This document shows positions 8,532 to 16,074 of a stretch of 32,981 nt of DNA, one piece after another. Position 1 is the stretch's first letter, and every line of letters starts with the position of its first letter. The stretch lies in NCBI GenBank assembly GCA_016202605.1, contig JACQOJ010000126.1, positions 1 to 32,981 of the forward strand, given 5' to 3'. This DNA comes from Betaproteobacteria bacterium (GTDB taxonomy: Bacteria; Pseudomonadota; Gammaproteobacteria; Burkholderiales; SG8-41). Made by a program: the position numbers and the translations under genes. The notes beneath the pieces were generated by a model that worked only from the letters and a program-made list of their open reading frames with translations, was not told where the DNA came from and made no database searches.

Positions 8532-10271
8532 ATGTCGAAAGTGAACGAGGACGGGTACTACGAGGTGTTCTGGCCGCGGGCGGCGCGGCAGACGCGCGCT
8601 AGGCCGCTCGCGCCGCGGCTCGCGTCGCTTGAAGGCAAAACGGTCGCCCAGCTCTGGGATTTCCTGTTCCGCGGCGACCGGGTTTTCGAGTTGCTGGAGG
8701 AGGGGCTCAAGGCGCGTTTTCCCGGCGTGCGCTTCGTGAGCTGGCGGGAATTCGGAAGCACGCACGGGGGAGAAGAGAAAGCGGCGCTCGCGGCGCTGCC
8801 GCAGCGCTTCAAGGAACTGGGAGTCGACGCCGTCGTCTCCGGGATGGCCTGTTGAGGGAGCTGCACGCCCGCCGTGTTGCGGGCGAGCGCGGTGTGCGAA
8901 GCGGCGGGTTATCCGACCTCCTCTCTCGTATGTGAAGGATTCATGCGCCAGGCCGCGACCACTTCGGCAGGGCTCGGCATGCCCAACATCCCGCTCGCCC
9001 TGGTACCGGGTCACGTCGGCACGCAGAACAAAGAGGAGCTGCGGCGCAACATACTCGAAGTCACGGCGCAGCGCGTGATCGACAACCTGACGGTTGCGCC
9101 GGTGGCGGTCGGTGACAAGGCGGAGCCGGGCGTCCGCGATATCGTCTTCAGGGGCGGGTTCAAGGCGGTCAACCGCTACTTCTACGAAAACGAATTTTCC
9201 GACGGCCTGCCGATCGTTCCGCCGACACGCGAGGACGTGGAATCGTTTCTCCGTTTTACCGGGCGCGACCCGGACGAAGTTCTGGGTATCCTGCTGCCCG
9301 ACAATCGCGCCGCCACCGTCTGGAGCGTCGCGGTCAACGGGGTCATGGCCGGCTGCCGCCCCGAGTACATGCCCATCCTCGTAGCCTTGATCAAGGCGAT
9401 GTGCGACCCGGAATATGGCGTGGAGCACAGCGGCAATACGCCGGGCGGCGACACGCTGATCATTCTGAACGGTCCGATCATCAAGGCGCTCGGGTTCAAC
9501 TACACGCAAGGCGCCTTGCGCGACGGGTTCATGCCGAATACTTCGATCGGCCGCTTCTGGCGTCTCTACCTGCGCAACGTGGCGGGGTTTCTCCCCCACA
9601 AGAACGACAAGGCGACATACGGCAACACCTGGCGCGTGGTGCTCGCCGAAAACGAGGATGCGCTCGCGAAGATCGGCTGGGAACCGAACAGCGTGGAAAT
9701 GGGATTCGCCGCCGGGGACAACACCGTGACCATCGCGCGCTACACCGGCGGGGGCTCGCTTTCCTCGGTGTCGGGGAGTACGCCGGAGGAGATGCTGCCG
9801 TATCTGGCGGACTCGCTGCAGAAGTTCAACAACTGGCAGATTACGTTCACCACGAGTCACGGCAACGGCATGCTGCGGCCGCTGGTGGTCGTGAGCCCCA
9901 TCATCGCCGAGACCATCGCGAAAGCGGGTTGGTCCAAGGCGGACGTCAAGCGCTACCTGTTCGAGCACGCGCGCCTGCCGGCGTGGCAGTTCGAGCGTCA
10001 GTTGCGGGACTGGAACATCCGCGGCGTGTGGGACCTGGAGGAGGACGCGCGGCTGGGACGCATCCCGAGGGTATTCCATGAATCCGACGATCCCAACCGC
10101 ATGGTGCCGATCGTCTGGGAGCCGGAAGATTTCATGATCGCGGTTTCCGGTGATCCGCTGCGCAACAACGCCTATGTCTTCGCGCACAACGGTTTCCTGG
10201 GTTACCCGGTGGGAAAGAGAATCGAGCTGCCGGAATACTGGGAGCGTCTGCTGGCGGACGGCGGGCGATAG
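8532..10271 (+). CDS. UGSC-family selenoprotein 1 (in-frame TGA at 8853-8855 read as selenocysteine)
   Basis: A 579-residue selenoprotein when TGA 8853-8855 is read as Sec108. Codons around it give GMAC-U-GSC-TPAV, the conserved [U/C]GSC motif of the family named UGSC (seleno)protein. The frame is open on both sides and the family sequence continues unbroken. A SECIS-like hairpin follows. Residues 20-200 (EGKTVAQLWDFLFRG..., SWREFGSTHGGEE, then the Sec loop and PGHVGTQNKEELRRNILEV) form one domain. From memory this resembles the Sec region of GrdB of glycine reductase (UGTC). Residues 205-579 form a second conserved domain of unknown function (SDGLPIVPPTRE, MAGCRPEYMP, HSGNTPGGDT). No signal peptide is seen, so it is probably cytoplasmic. 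An FAH-family gene follows. A thiol/selenol redox or reductive cleavage role is inferred only. Ordinary gene callers would report 8532-8855 and a false GTG start at 8874. Confidence 0.88.
8853..8885 (+). promoter_or_regulatory. SECIS-like element of selenoprotein 1
   Basis: The recoded TGA is followed by 10 bases and then a perfect 7-bp stem, CGCCCGC (8866-8872) and GCGGGCG (8879-8885), with loop CGTGTT. Bacterial SECIS hairpins, which recruit SelB, lie directly 3' of the UGA at about this distance and carry G and U in the loop. A weaker lower stem, GCTGCA with CGCGGT, can extend it. The same hairpin occurs in selenoprotein 2. Confidence 0.75.
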
Positions 10272-10339
10272 AGGTGGCCGATGAGAGCGATGCGCGTCAT
10301 GATTTCCGCCGCGCCACCGCGTCGCGTTCGGGAGGACGA

Positions 10340-10357
10340 TAATTCCGTGGGGAATTA
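10340..10357. promoter_or_regulatory. Inverted repeat just upstream of the FAH-family gene
   Basis: TAATTCC, spacer GTGG, GGAATTA: a perfect 7-bp inverted repeat ending 12 bases before the ATG at 10370. It is an AT-rich island in GC-rich DNA. It could be an operator or a hairpin that partly occludes translation. Confidence 0.35.
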
Positions 10358-10369
10358 CAACCGGAGATA

Positions 10370-11308
10370 ATGATGAAAATACTGTTCTTCGACGATTTCA
10401 AGCTCGGCGTGCTCAAGGGCGACATGGTCGTCGATGTGTCACAGGTCGTGCGCGACATCCCGCACACCGGGCCGCATAACCTCATCAGTGGCTTGATCGA
10501 GCGGTTTGCAGACTATCGCGCCGCGCTCGAGCAGGCGGCCGCGCGGGGAAGCGGTGTCGCAGTGAGCAAGGTTCGCATCAGGCCGCCGCTGCCCAGGCCC
10601 GTGAATATCGACTGCATGGCGGTCAATTACATGGAGGACGGCACGCGCAAGGAGCCGGCGCCGATCAACGCCTTCCACAAGTCGCCGAGCGGGGTCATCG
10701 GCGACGGCGACACCATGGTGCTGCCGGATGTGCCCGCGTCGCTGTTTGAAGGCGAGGCGGAGATGGCGCTGGTCATCGGCAAGCGCGCCTGCAACGTCAG
10801 GGCGGCGGACGCCATGGATTACATCTTCGGCTACACGAACTTCATCGACGGCTCCGCGCGCGGTTTAATGCCTCCGTGCAACACGTTCTACCAGATGAAG
10901 TCGCGCGACACCTTTGCGCCCATGGGTCCCTGTATCGTCACCGCCGACGAGATCGGGGATCCGCATCGGCTGCAGATACGGCTGTGGGTGAACGGGGAGC
11001 TGAAGCAGAACTTCAACACGAGCGACATGGCGCACAGGATTCCGCGCTGCATCGAATGGGTGACTTCCATTCACGCGCTGGAGCCGGGCGACGTTCTGGC
11101 CACCGGCACCAACCATCGCGGACTTTCCGGGTTCCAGGACGGCGATTTGATCGAGCTCGAGACCGAAGGCCTGGGACGGCTTCATGTGCGTGTGCGCGAC
11201 GACCTCAAACGTACCTGGTCGCGGGAGACGCGCCTCGACCGCCAGCAGAAGGGACTGGAGGGACTGACGCCGCAGTTGAGCGGCAAATACGCGCCGGCGC
11301 GGAGCTAG
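10370..11308 (+). CDS. Fumarylacetoacetate hydrolase-family protein
   Basis: A 312-residue member of the FAH superfamily: metal-dependent hydrolases, decarboxylases or hydratases acting on 2-oxo/2,4-dioxo acids and related compounds. The metal-binding region is recognisable as FEGEAEMALVIGK followed by YIFGYTNFIDGSAR, with the conserved late segments LEPGDVLATGTNHRGL and FQDGD. Two consecutive ATG codons open the gene. GGAG at 10363-10366 favours the second (10373, starting MKILFFDDFKLG) on spacing. It lies 98 bases after selenoprotein 1 and may share its transcript, which suggests that the two act on related compounds. Its TAG stop is directly followed, in the same frame, by an alpha/beta hydrolase remnant. 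Substrate not determinable. Confidence 0.88.
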   Translation: MMKILFFDDFKLGVLKGDMVVDVSQVVRDIPHTGPHNLISGLIERFADYRAALEQAAARGSGVAVSKVRIRPPLPRPVNIDCMAVNYMEDGTRKEPAPINAFHKSPSGVIGDGDTMVLPDVPASLFEGEAEMALVIGKRACNVRAADAMDYIFGYTNFIDGSARGLMPPCNTFYQMKSRDTFAPMGPCIVTADEIGDPHRLQIRLWVNGELKQNFNTSDMAHRIPRCIEWVTSIHALEPGDVLATGTNHRGLSGFQDGDLIELETEGLGRLHVRVRDDLKRTWSRETRLDRQQKGLEGLTPQLSGKYAPARS

Positions 11309-11314
11309 GCGCTG

Positions 11315-11755
11315 GTGCTGCTCTCCGCCGGCCGCGGCGGCCCGATCGAGGGCGGGTCCGGCGGCACGGAGAATCTGTTCTCGGCCGACCGACACGAGGA
11401 AATTCTCGCCCAAGCGCGGGCGCTCGTGAAAGCCGGGCGCGGGCGCGAGCTGATGTTCATGCCGGGCTGGTGGTATGTCATCAGCGCGGAGAGCTTTCTC
11501 GACCGGACCGAGACGGTTCCCGACACGCTCGCCCTCGCGCCGAAGGTTAGATGCCCGGTGTTATGCATCCGCGGCGACAGGGAAGATGCCGGGCGCTATC
11601 CGGCGGAAGCATTCCAGCGCGCGGCGGGCGGATCCTGCGACGTCGAGATCGTGTCCGATTGCGACCACTTTTATAACGGCCGTGAGGACGCGATCGGAAT
11701 GATCGTGTCGTCGTGGCTCGCGAAGACGCTCAAGCGTGCGCCGGAGGGAAGCTGA
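11315..11755 (+). pseudogene. Truncated alpha/beta hydrolase (C-terminal half only)
   Basis: A 146-residue frame that reads like the second half of an alpha/beta hydrolase of about 270 residues. VRCPVLCIRGDRED contains the acid position and DCDHFYNGRED the catalytic histidine. The nucleophile elbow (GxSxG) and everything before it are absent. The frame is open back to the TAG of the FAH-family gene, with only Ala-Leu between that stop and the GTG at 11315. This suggests a deletion that joined the remnant to the gene before it. GGAG at 11301-11304 could still allow translation. It is likely inactive as a hydrolase. A second decayed alpha/beta hydrolase lies next to selenoprotein 2. Confidence 0.6.
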
Positions 11756-11776
11756 GCGTGCTTCCGCGCGCGCGGC

Positions 11777-12721
11777 TTACTCCGGTTGAACAGCCGCCAG
11801 CCGCGCCGGAGCGTCGCTCCCGCCCCACGGCGGCCGGTTGAACAGCGCGACCAGGAAGTCCACGAACACGCGCAGCTTGGGGGCGATGGGCTGCTGCTGG
11901 GGAAAGACCGCGAAGATATCGTATCCCTCGGCCTTGCGGTTCGCGAGGACTTCCGTCAGTTCGCCGTTCTCCAGCAACGATCGCACGTAGTGCTCGGCGA
12001 CCTGGATGATGCCGAGGCCCGCCGCGGCCGCGGCGATGAGCGCGTCGCCGCTGTTGAACGTCATGAACGCGTTGAGGTGAAGATGGCGCACGGACGTGCC
12101 GCTCTTGAAGCGCCACTCCCGCAGCCGCCCGTTGCGGGGCCGGCGGTACATGAGACACGCGTGCGCGCTCAAGTCCTCCGGCACACGCGGCACGCCGCGG
12201 TCCGCGAAGTAGCCGGGAGAGGCGCACACGACATAGCGGGTGGACGCCAGCCGCCGCGCCGCCAGGCGCGAGGCATGCAGGTCGCCGATCTGGACCGCCA
12301 CGTCGAGCCCGTCCTCGATGGTGTGGGGCACGAAATCGCTGCACACGATTTCGAGAGATACCAGCGGATAAACGCGCACGAACTCGGGCAGGTGCGGAAT
12401 GATCCAAGTGCGCCCGAGCACGGAAGGCAGGCCCACGCACAGCTTTCCGGAGGGCACGCGTCCCGCCCGCCCGACGACGAGTTCCGCCTCCTCGAGATCG
12501 TTCGCGACCTGCTTGCACCGCGCGTAGAACTCGGCGCCCTCGGCGGTGACGCTCAAGCGGCGCGTCGTGCGGTTCAGCAACCGCACCTCGAGCTTTTTCT
12601 CGAGCCGGGCAAGCGCCGCGCTCACCGCCGAAGTCGAGACACCGAGCATCCGCGCCGCGCCGCTCAGCGTGCCGTTCTCGACCACGCGCAGGAACACGAG
12701 AATGCCGTGCAGTCGATCCAT
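11777..12721 (-). CDS. LysR-family transcriptional regulator
   Basis: A 314-residue LysR-type regulator. The winged helix-turn-helix occupies about residues 1-60, with the typical segments GTLSGAARMLGVSTSAVSAALARLEKKL and LLNRTTRRLSVTAEG. The effector-binding domain spans about 90-300. It most resembles the CrgA/YafC-like branch in its N-terminal sequence. It is transcribed away from a Bug gene, with a LysR-box-like element at 12735-12763 in the shared gap; a closely similar element lies before the DapA-family gene at 15053. The regulator therefore probably controls both units and perhaps itself. No strong ribosome-binding site precedes the ATG. The effector is unknown but is likely the compound handled by those genes. 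Confidence 0.93.
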   Translation of the reverse strand: MDRLHGILVFLRVVENGTLSGAARMLGVSTSAVSAALARLEKKLEVRLLNRTTRRLSVTAEGAEFYARCKQVANDLEEAELVVGRAGRVPSGKLCVGLPSVLGRTWIIPHLPEFVRVYPLVSLEIVCSDFVPHTIEDGLDVAVQIGDLHASRLAARRLASTRYVVCASPGYFADRGVPRVPEDLSAHACLMYRRPRNGRLREWRFKSGTSVRHLHLNAFMTFNSGDALIAAAAAGLGIIQVAEHYVRSLLENGELTEVLANRKAEGYDIFAVFPQQQPIAPKLRVFVDFLVALFNRPPWGGSDAPARLAAVQPE

Positions 12722-12734
12722 GTCGCAGCCGGGT

Positions 12735-12807
12735 GATTGTCAATTCTGGAGTTAAGAGTGATTCTACGCGCTATCGCCTGTTCGATCCAGAGGGATGCCG
12801 GTAGACT
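12735..12807 (+). promoter_or_regulatory. LysR box and promoter of the Bug/OCD unit
   Basis: The element at 12735-12763 contains ATTGTCAAT (an ATTG-T-CAAT palindrome) and ends in TTAAGAGTGATT. Forty-three bases from its start comes CTGTTCGA, whose TGTTCG (12779-12784) serves as a -35, then 17 bases, then TAGACT (12802-12807) as a -10. The module from 14932 has 26 of 29 identical bases and the same spacing. An activator site at about -50 to -80 fits a LysR-type regulator. Confidence 0.65.
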
Positions 12808-12848
12808 CTCGCGGGGGCCCGGTGCGCCCAGCCACTGAGGAGAGGCCT

Positions 12849-13850
12849 GTGGAATTCAAGCACATTCACCGGTCGATTGCGGCCGCGATCGTGATTGCGG
12901 TGTGCCCCGTGCAATTTGCCACCGAAGCGCGGGCGCAGCCCGCGTGGCGTCCGGACAAGGCCGTCGAAATCATCGTGCCCACCGCGGCGGGCGGCACCAA
13001 CGACCAGATGGCGCGGCTCATGCAGAAGGTTCTGCAGGACCGGAAGCTCGTGCCGGTTCCCCTGGTGGTGATGAACAAGGCGGGCGGCAACCAGACGCTG
13101 GCGGTCGTCTACATCAACCAGCACGCCGCGGATGCGCATTACCTCCTGTACGCGACCGCGACGGTCTTCACCAATCAACTTGCCGGCCTTACGAAGCTGC
13201 ATTACGCCGAGCTCACGCCGCTCGCGCTGTTTCTCGTCGACCACAGCGTGATCACGGTGCGCGCCGACTCGCCGATGAAGAGCATGCGCGACCTGGTCGA
13301 CCGTCTCAAGGCGGACCCGGAATCCATCGCGTTCGGCATGGTCGCGCGCGGCGGGCCCAATCATCTGGCGCTCTCTCAGGCCATGCGATCGGCGGGAGTG
13401 GATCCGCGAAAACTCAAGACCGTCGTCTTCAAGACCAACGCCGAATCCATGACGGCGACGGTCGGCGGGCACATCCATGCCGTCGTGTCGTCGGTGAGCG
13501 CGGCGTTGCCCCAGGTGCTGGCGGGAAATACCCGCCTTCTCGCCATAGCGGCGCCGCAGCGGCAGACAGGTGCGGTGGCGAACGTGCCGACGTTGCGCGA
13601 GCAGGGCATCGACGCGAACGGGATCGCCAACTGGCGCGTCGCGTTCGGCGCGCAGGGGCTGGCGCCGGCGCAGATCGCATACTGGGATGAGACGCTGGCG
13701 CGGATGGTCACGGCGGACGAGTGGAAGAATCAGCTCGCGGCCAACAACGTCGCCGGACACTTTCTGCGCGGCAGGGACCTCGTGAAGTACCTCGATACCG
13801 AGTACAACGCGGCCAGGTCCGCGATGGCCGACCTCGGGCTGGTCAAGTGA
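12849..13850 (+). CDS. Bug/TctC-family periplasmic substrate-binding protein (copy 3)
   Basis: A 333-residue tripartite tricarboxylate transporter receptor, somewhat more divergent than the others (IIVPTAAGGTNDQMARLMQ, MNKAGGNQ). Residues 1-27 form a signal peptide, cleaved after an Ala-Arg-Ala site before QPAWRPDK. The start was placed at GTG 12849, which follows a GAGGAGAGG ribosome-binding site. The upstream ATG at 12795 would lie within the predicted -10 region and adds non-family residues. The OCD-family gene follows after 53 bases and is probably co-transcribed under the divergent LysR regulator. The ligand is unknown. Confidence 0.92.
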   Translation: MEFKHIHRSIAAAIVIAVCPVQFATEARAQPAWRPDKAVEIIVPTAAGGTNDQMARLMQKVLQDRKLVPVPLVVMNKAGGNQTLAVVYINQHAADAHYLLYATATVFTNQLAGLTKLHYAELTPLALFLVDHSVITVRADSPMKSMRDLVDRLKADPESIAFGMVARGGPNHLALSQAMRSAGVDPRKLKTVVFKTNAESMTATVGGHIHAVVSSVSAALPQVLAGNTRLLAIAAPQRQTGAVANVPTLREQGIDANGIANWRVAFGAQGLAPAQIAYWDETLARMVTADEWKNQLAANNVAGHFLRGRDLVKYLDTEYNAARSAMADLGLVK

Positions 13851-13903
13851 GAGCGGACCGGGCGCATGCCGGGTGAAAAGGGCGGGCAGGCCTGGGGGAT
13901 GAC

Positions 13904-14905
13904 ATGGCGGTGATGCTCGGTTTCAATGCGCTCCGCGGTGTGCTCGGCATGCGCGAGGCCATCGATCTCCTGGAAGGCGTTCTGGCGCACGAGGCGGCCG
14001 GCAGGACCGTCGTCTCGCCCAAGTTCAACACGGATTTCGGCACCGGCTCGCTGCGCATGCTGTTCGCCGCCGATCACGCGGCCGGCTATGCGGCCACCAA
14101 GGCGTACCACAGCATCCAGGGCGTGGGCGTGCGTTACGTGATCTCGCTCTATCGGCTGGCAGACGGGGAACTCCTTGCGCTTCTCGACGGGCGGCTCATC
14201 ACGGATCTGCGCACCGGGGCGGCAAGCGGCGTCATCGCGCGCAAGGTGCCGCTCGCGGGGCCGGTTGCGGTGGGCGTGATCGGGTCCGGGAACCAGGCGC
14301 GCACGCAGCTCGAAAGCCTGGCCGCGGTGTACCGCGTGGAGTCGGCCGCGGTGTACAGCCCGACGGCGGCAAAGCGCCAGGCCTACGCGCGCGAGATGTC
14401 GGCGCAGCTCGGGATCACGGTCACCGCGGTGGATTCGGCGGAAGCTGCGGCGCGCGGGCGCGAAGTGGTGGCGACGGCGAGCAGTTCCCGCAGCAGCGAA
14501 CCCGTGCTGCGCGGCGAGTGGCTTGATCGCTGCCGCCTGCTGTGCGCGGTGGGAAACACGCGGCCGCAGTTCGCCGAAGTCGACGTGCGGTGCTTTCGCG
14601 ATGCGCGCCTCGTCGTCGTGGACTCGCCGCATGCGATCGAGGAAGCCGGCGAACTGCGTCAGGCGGTGGCGGGCGGCGTCCTGCCGGAGGCGAAACGGGC
14701 AACGCTGTCGCAAATCGTATCCGGGGCGATCGCCGTGCCGCGCGCAGGGCTCACCGTATTCAAGTCGGTCGGCACGGCATTGCAGGACCTCGCGCTCGCC
14801 GCGCGCTGTTTCGAGTTGCTCGGGGCACGCAGCGGACTGCCTGCGGCGCCGGATCTGGCAAGCCTGAGGGAATCGGCAGGCGCGGGCGGCGGGACGCGTT
14901 CCTGA
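13904..14905 (+). CDS. Ornithine cyclodeaminase/mu-crystallin family protein
   Basis: A 333-residue NAD(P)-dependent enzyme of the ornithine cyclodeaminase/mu-crystallin family. Members deaminate ornithine to proline, dehydrogenate alanine or reduce cyclic ketimines. The substrate region has Lys66 in AATKAYHS and the phosphate-binding RTGAASGV at 103-110. The Rossmann fold has GVIGSGNQARTQLESL at 124-139. The ATG at 13904 follows a GGGGGA stretch. It lies 53 bases behind Bug copy 3, so the receptor and enzyme are likely one operon acting on an amino- or imino-acid. Exact activity is unassigned. Confidence 0.9.
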   Translation: MAVMLGFNALRGVLGMREAIDLLEGVLAHEAAGRTVVSPKFNTDFGTGSLRMLFAADHAAGYAATKAYHSIQGVGVRYVISLYRLADGELLALLDGRLITDLRTGAASGVIARKVPLAGPVAVGVIGSGNQARTQLESLAAVYRVESAAVYSPTAAKRQAYAREMSAQLGITVTAVDSAEAAARGREVVATASSSRSSEPVLRGEWLDRCRLLCAVGNTRPQFAEVDVRCFRDARLVVVDSPHAIEEAGELRQAVAGGVLPEAKRATLSQIVSGAIAVPRAGLTVFKSVGTALQDLALAARCFELLGARSGLPAAPDLASLRESAGAGGGTRS

Positions 14906-14931
14906 CGCAAACACGCTGGGGGCGGCAAGCC

Positions 14932-15004
14932 GATTGTCAATGCTGGGATTAAGAGTGATTGTCAGCACCGCGGACTGTTCGAGGCACGGGAATCCCAATA
15001 GAAT
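14932..15004 (+). promoter_or_regulatory. LysR box and promoter of the DapA-family unit
   Basis: A near-copy of the 12735 module: GATTGTCAAT opens it and TTAAGAGTGATT closes the 29-base box (14932-14960). CTGTTCGA is again 43 bases from the box start. TGTTCG (14976-14981), 17 bases, then TAGAAT (14999-15004) form the promoter. The ATG of the gene at 15053 lies about 40 bases beyond the expected transcription start. Confidence 0.65.
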
Positions 15005-15052
15005 CTTCCGGACTGCCGCGGCAACTACGCGCTAAAGGAGGGAAGTGAACAT

Positions 15053-15970
15053 ATGACGCTCGATCTTAAAGGCGTAATGCAGGCTCCGGTCACGCCGCTC
15101 AAGGACGATTTCAGCTTCGACCCGGACGGATTTTCGAAGATGGTGGAGTTCCACGTCCGCCACGGCGCCCCGGCCATCGCGTGGCCTCACCACAAGGCGG
15201 AGTCGCTCAACCTCACGATCGCCGAACGCAAGCTCGGCGCGGAAATCGCGGTCAAGACGGTCGCCAGGAGAGTCCCCGTGTCGATTTTCGTCGGCACGCT
15301 CTCCGAGGAGGACTCGCTCGACATCGCGCGGCACGCCGAGAAGATCGGGGCGGACGCCATCCTGGCGATATCCCCCTATTGCCGCAGGCCCACGCAGGAG
15401 GAGATCTACGACTCCATCGTGCGCATAGGCACTGCGACCAATCTGCCGCTGCTTACCTACAACTCCCCTTACCGCAACGGCGAAGGCGTGGAATTCACCG
15501 CCGACCTCACGCGGCGCCTCATCGAGCGGCTGCCCAACTACATCGGCATGAAGGACGCGAGCTTTCACAGTGAGAAGTTTCTGGAGATCTCGCGCACGGC
15601 GCTCGCCATGCGGCCCGAGTTCAAGATCATCATCGGCGTCGAGCACCTGCTGCCCGCCTATCCGCTGGGAGCGATCGGATCGTTCTCGTCTTCCGGGGCG
15701 ATCGCGCCGAATCTGTGCAACCGGTTCTACGCGTCGCTGGTCGCGAATGACTGGGAGGCGGGGCGCGCCTGCCAATACAAGATTTCCCGTCTCTGGCGCC
15801 TGTTCAAGGAGCAATATCCGTCCTCGCTGAAGGGCGCGATGGTGATGATGGGCCGCAAGGTCGGGCCCACGCGTTCGCCCCTGCCGACCGCGACCAAGGA
15901 ACGTCAGGCTTTCCTTCGCGACCAGCTCGAGGAACTCGATATCCTGCAGACCGAGCCGCACGGCTGGTGA
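15053..15970 (+). CDS. DapA/N-acetylneuraminate lyase-family aldolase, catalytic Lys present
   Basis: A 305-residue class I aldolase of the dihydrodipicolinate synthase family. These enzymes form a Schiff base between lysine and a 2-oxoacid, then add, cleave or dehydrate. The Schiff-base Lys167 lies in IGMKDAS and the active-site tyrosine in LLTYNSPYRN. The N-terminal segment GVMQAPVTPLKDDFSFD is typical. This is probably not the lysine-biosynthesis DapA: it is a distant family member in a catabolic unit. A strong AGGAGGGAAG precedes the ATG. It is the first gene of a unit with a second family member and Bug copy 4, under a LysR-type promoter. Confidence 0.92.
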   Translation: MTLDLKGVMQAPVTPLKDDFSFDPDGFSKMVEFHVRHGAPAIAWPHHKAESLNLTIAERKLGAEIAVKTVARRVPVSIFVGTLSEEDSLDIARHAEKIGADAILAISPYCRRPTQEEIYDSIVRIGTATNLPLLTYNSPYRNGEGVEFTADLTRRLIERLPNYIGMKDASFHSEKFLEISRTALAMRPEFKIIIGVEHLLPAYPLGAIGSFSSSGAIAPNLCNRFYASLVANDWEAGRACQYKISRLWRLFKEQYPSSLKGAMVMMGRKVGPTRSPLPTATKERQAFLRDQLEELDILQTEPHGW

Positions 15971-16074
15971 CCGCGGTGCGGTAATCGGCGACGGTTGTAT
16001 CGTAGATCGCGATAGGCATCGGGCCACCGGCCAGGTTTCACCCCTCTTTGGATTTTCAGACAGGATTTTCAGAC

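Noticed and set aside
8532-8855. Reading selenoprotein 1 as a pseudogene or as two separate genes (a short protein plus a GTG start at 8874)
   Set aside because: The frame continues with family sequence in the 18 bases before the GTG, no ribosome-binding site precedes that GTG, and the paralogue has the TGA at the same place with the same hairpin.
8475-10187. A 570-codon minus-strand open frame opposite selenoprotein 1 (and a similar 716-codon one at 18611-20761)
   Set aside because: Both are antisense shadows of the paralogous selenoprotein genes. Their resemblance to each other follows from that paralogy.
12795-12848. ATG at 12795 as the start of Bug copy 3
   Set aside because: It lies upstream of the predicted -10 box, has no ribosome-binding site and adds residues foreign to the family; GTG 12849 has a strong GAGGAGAGG.
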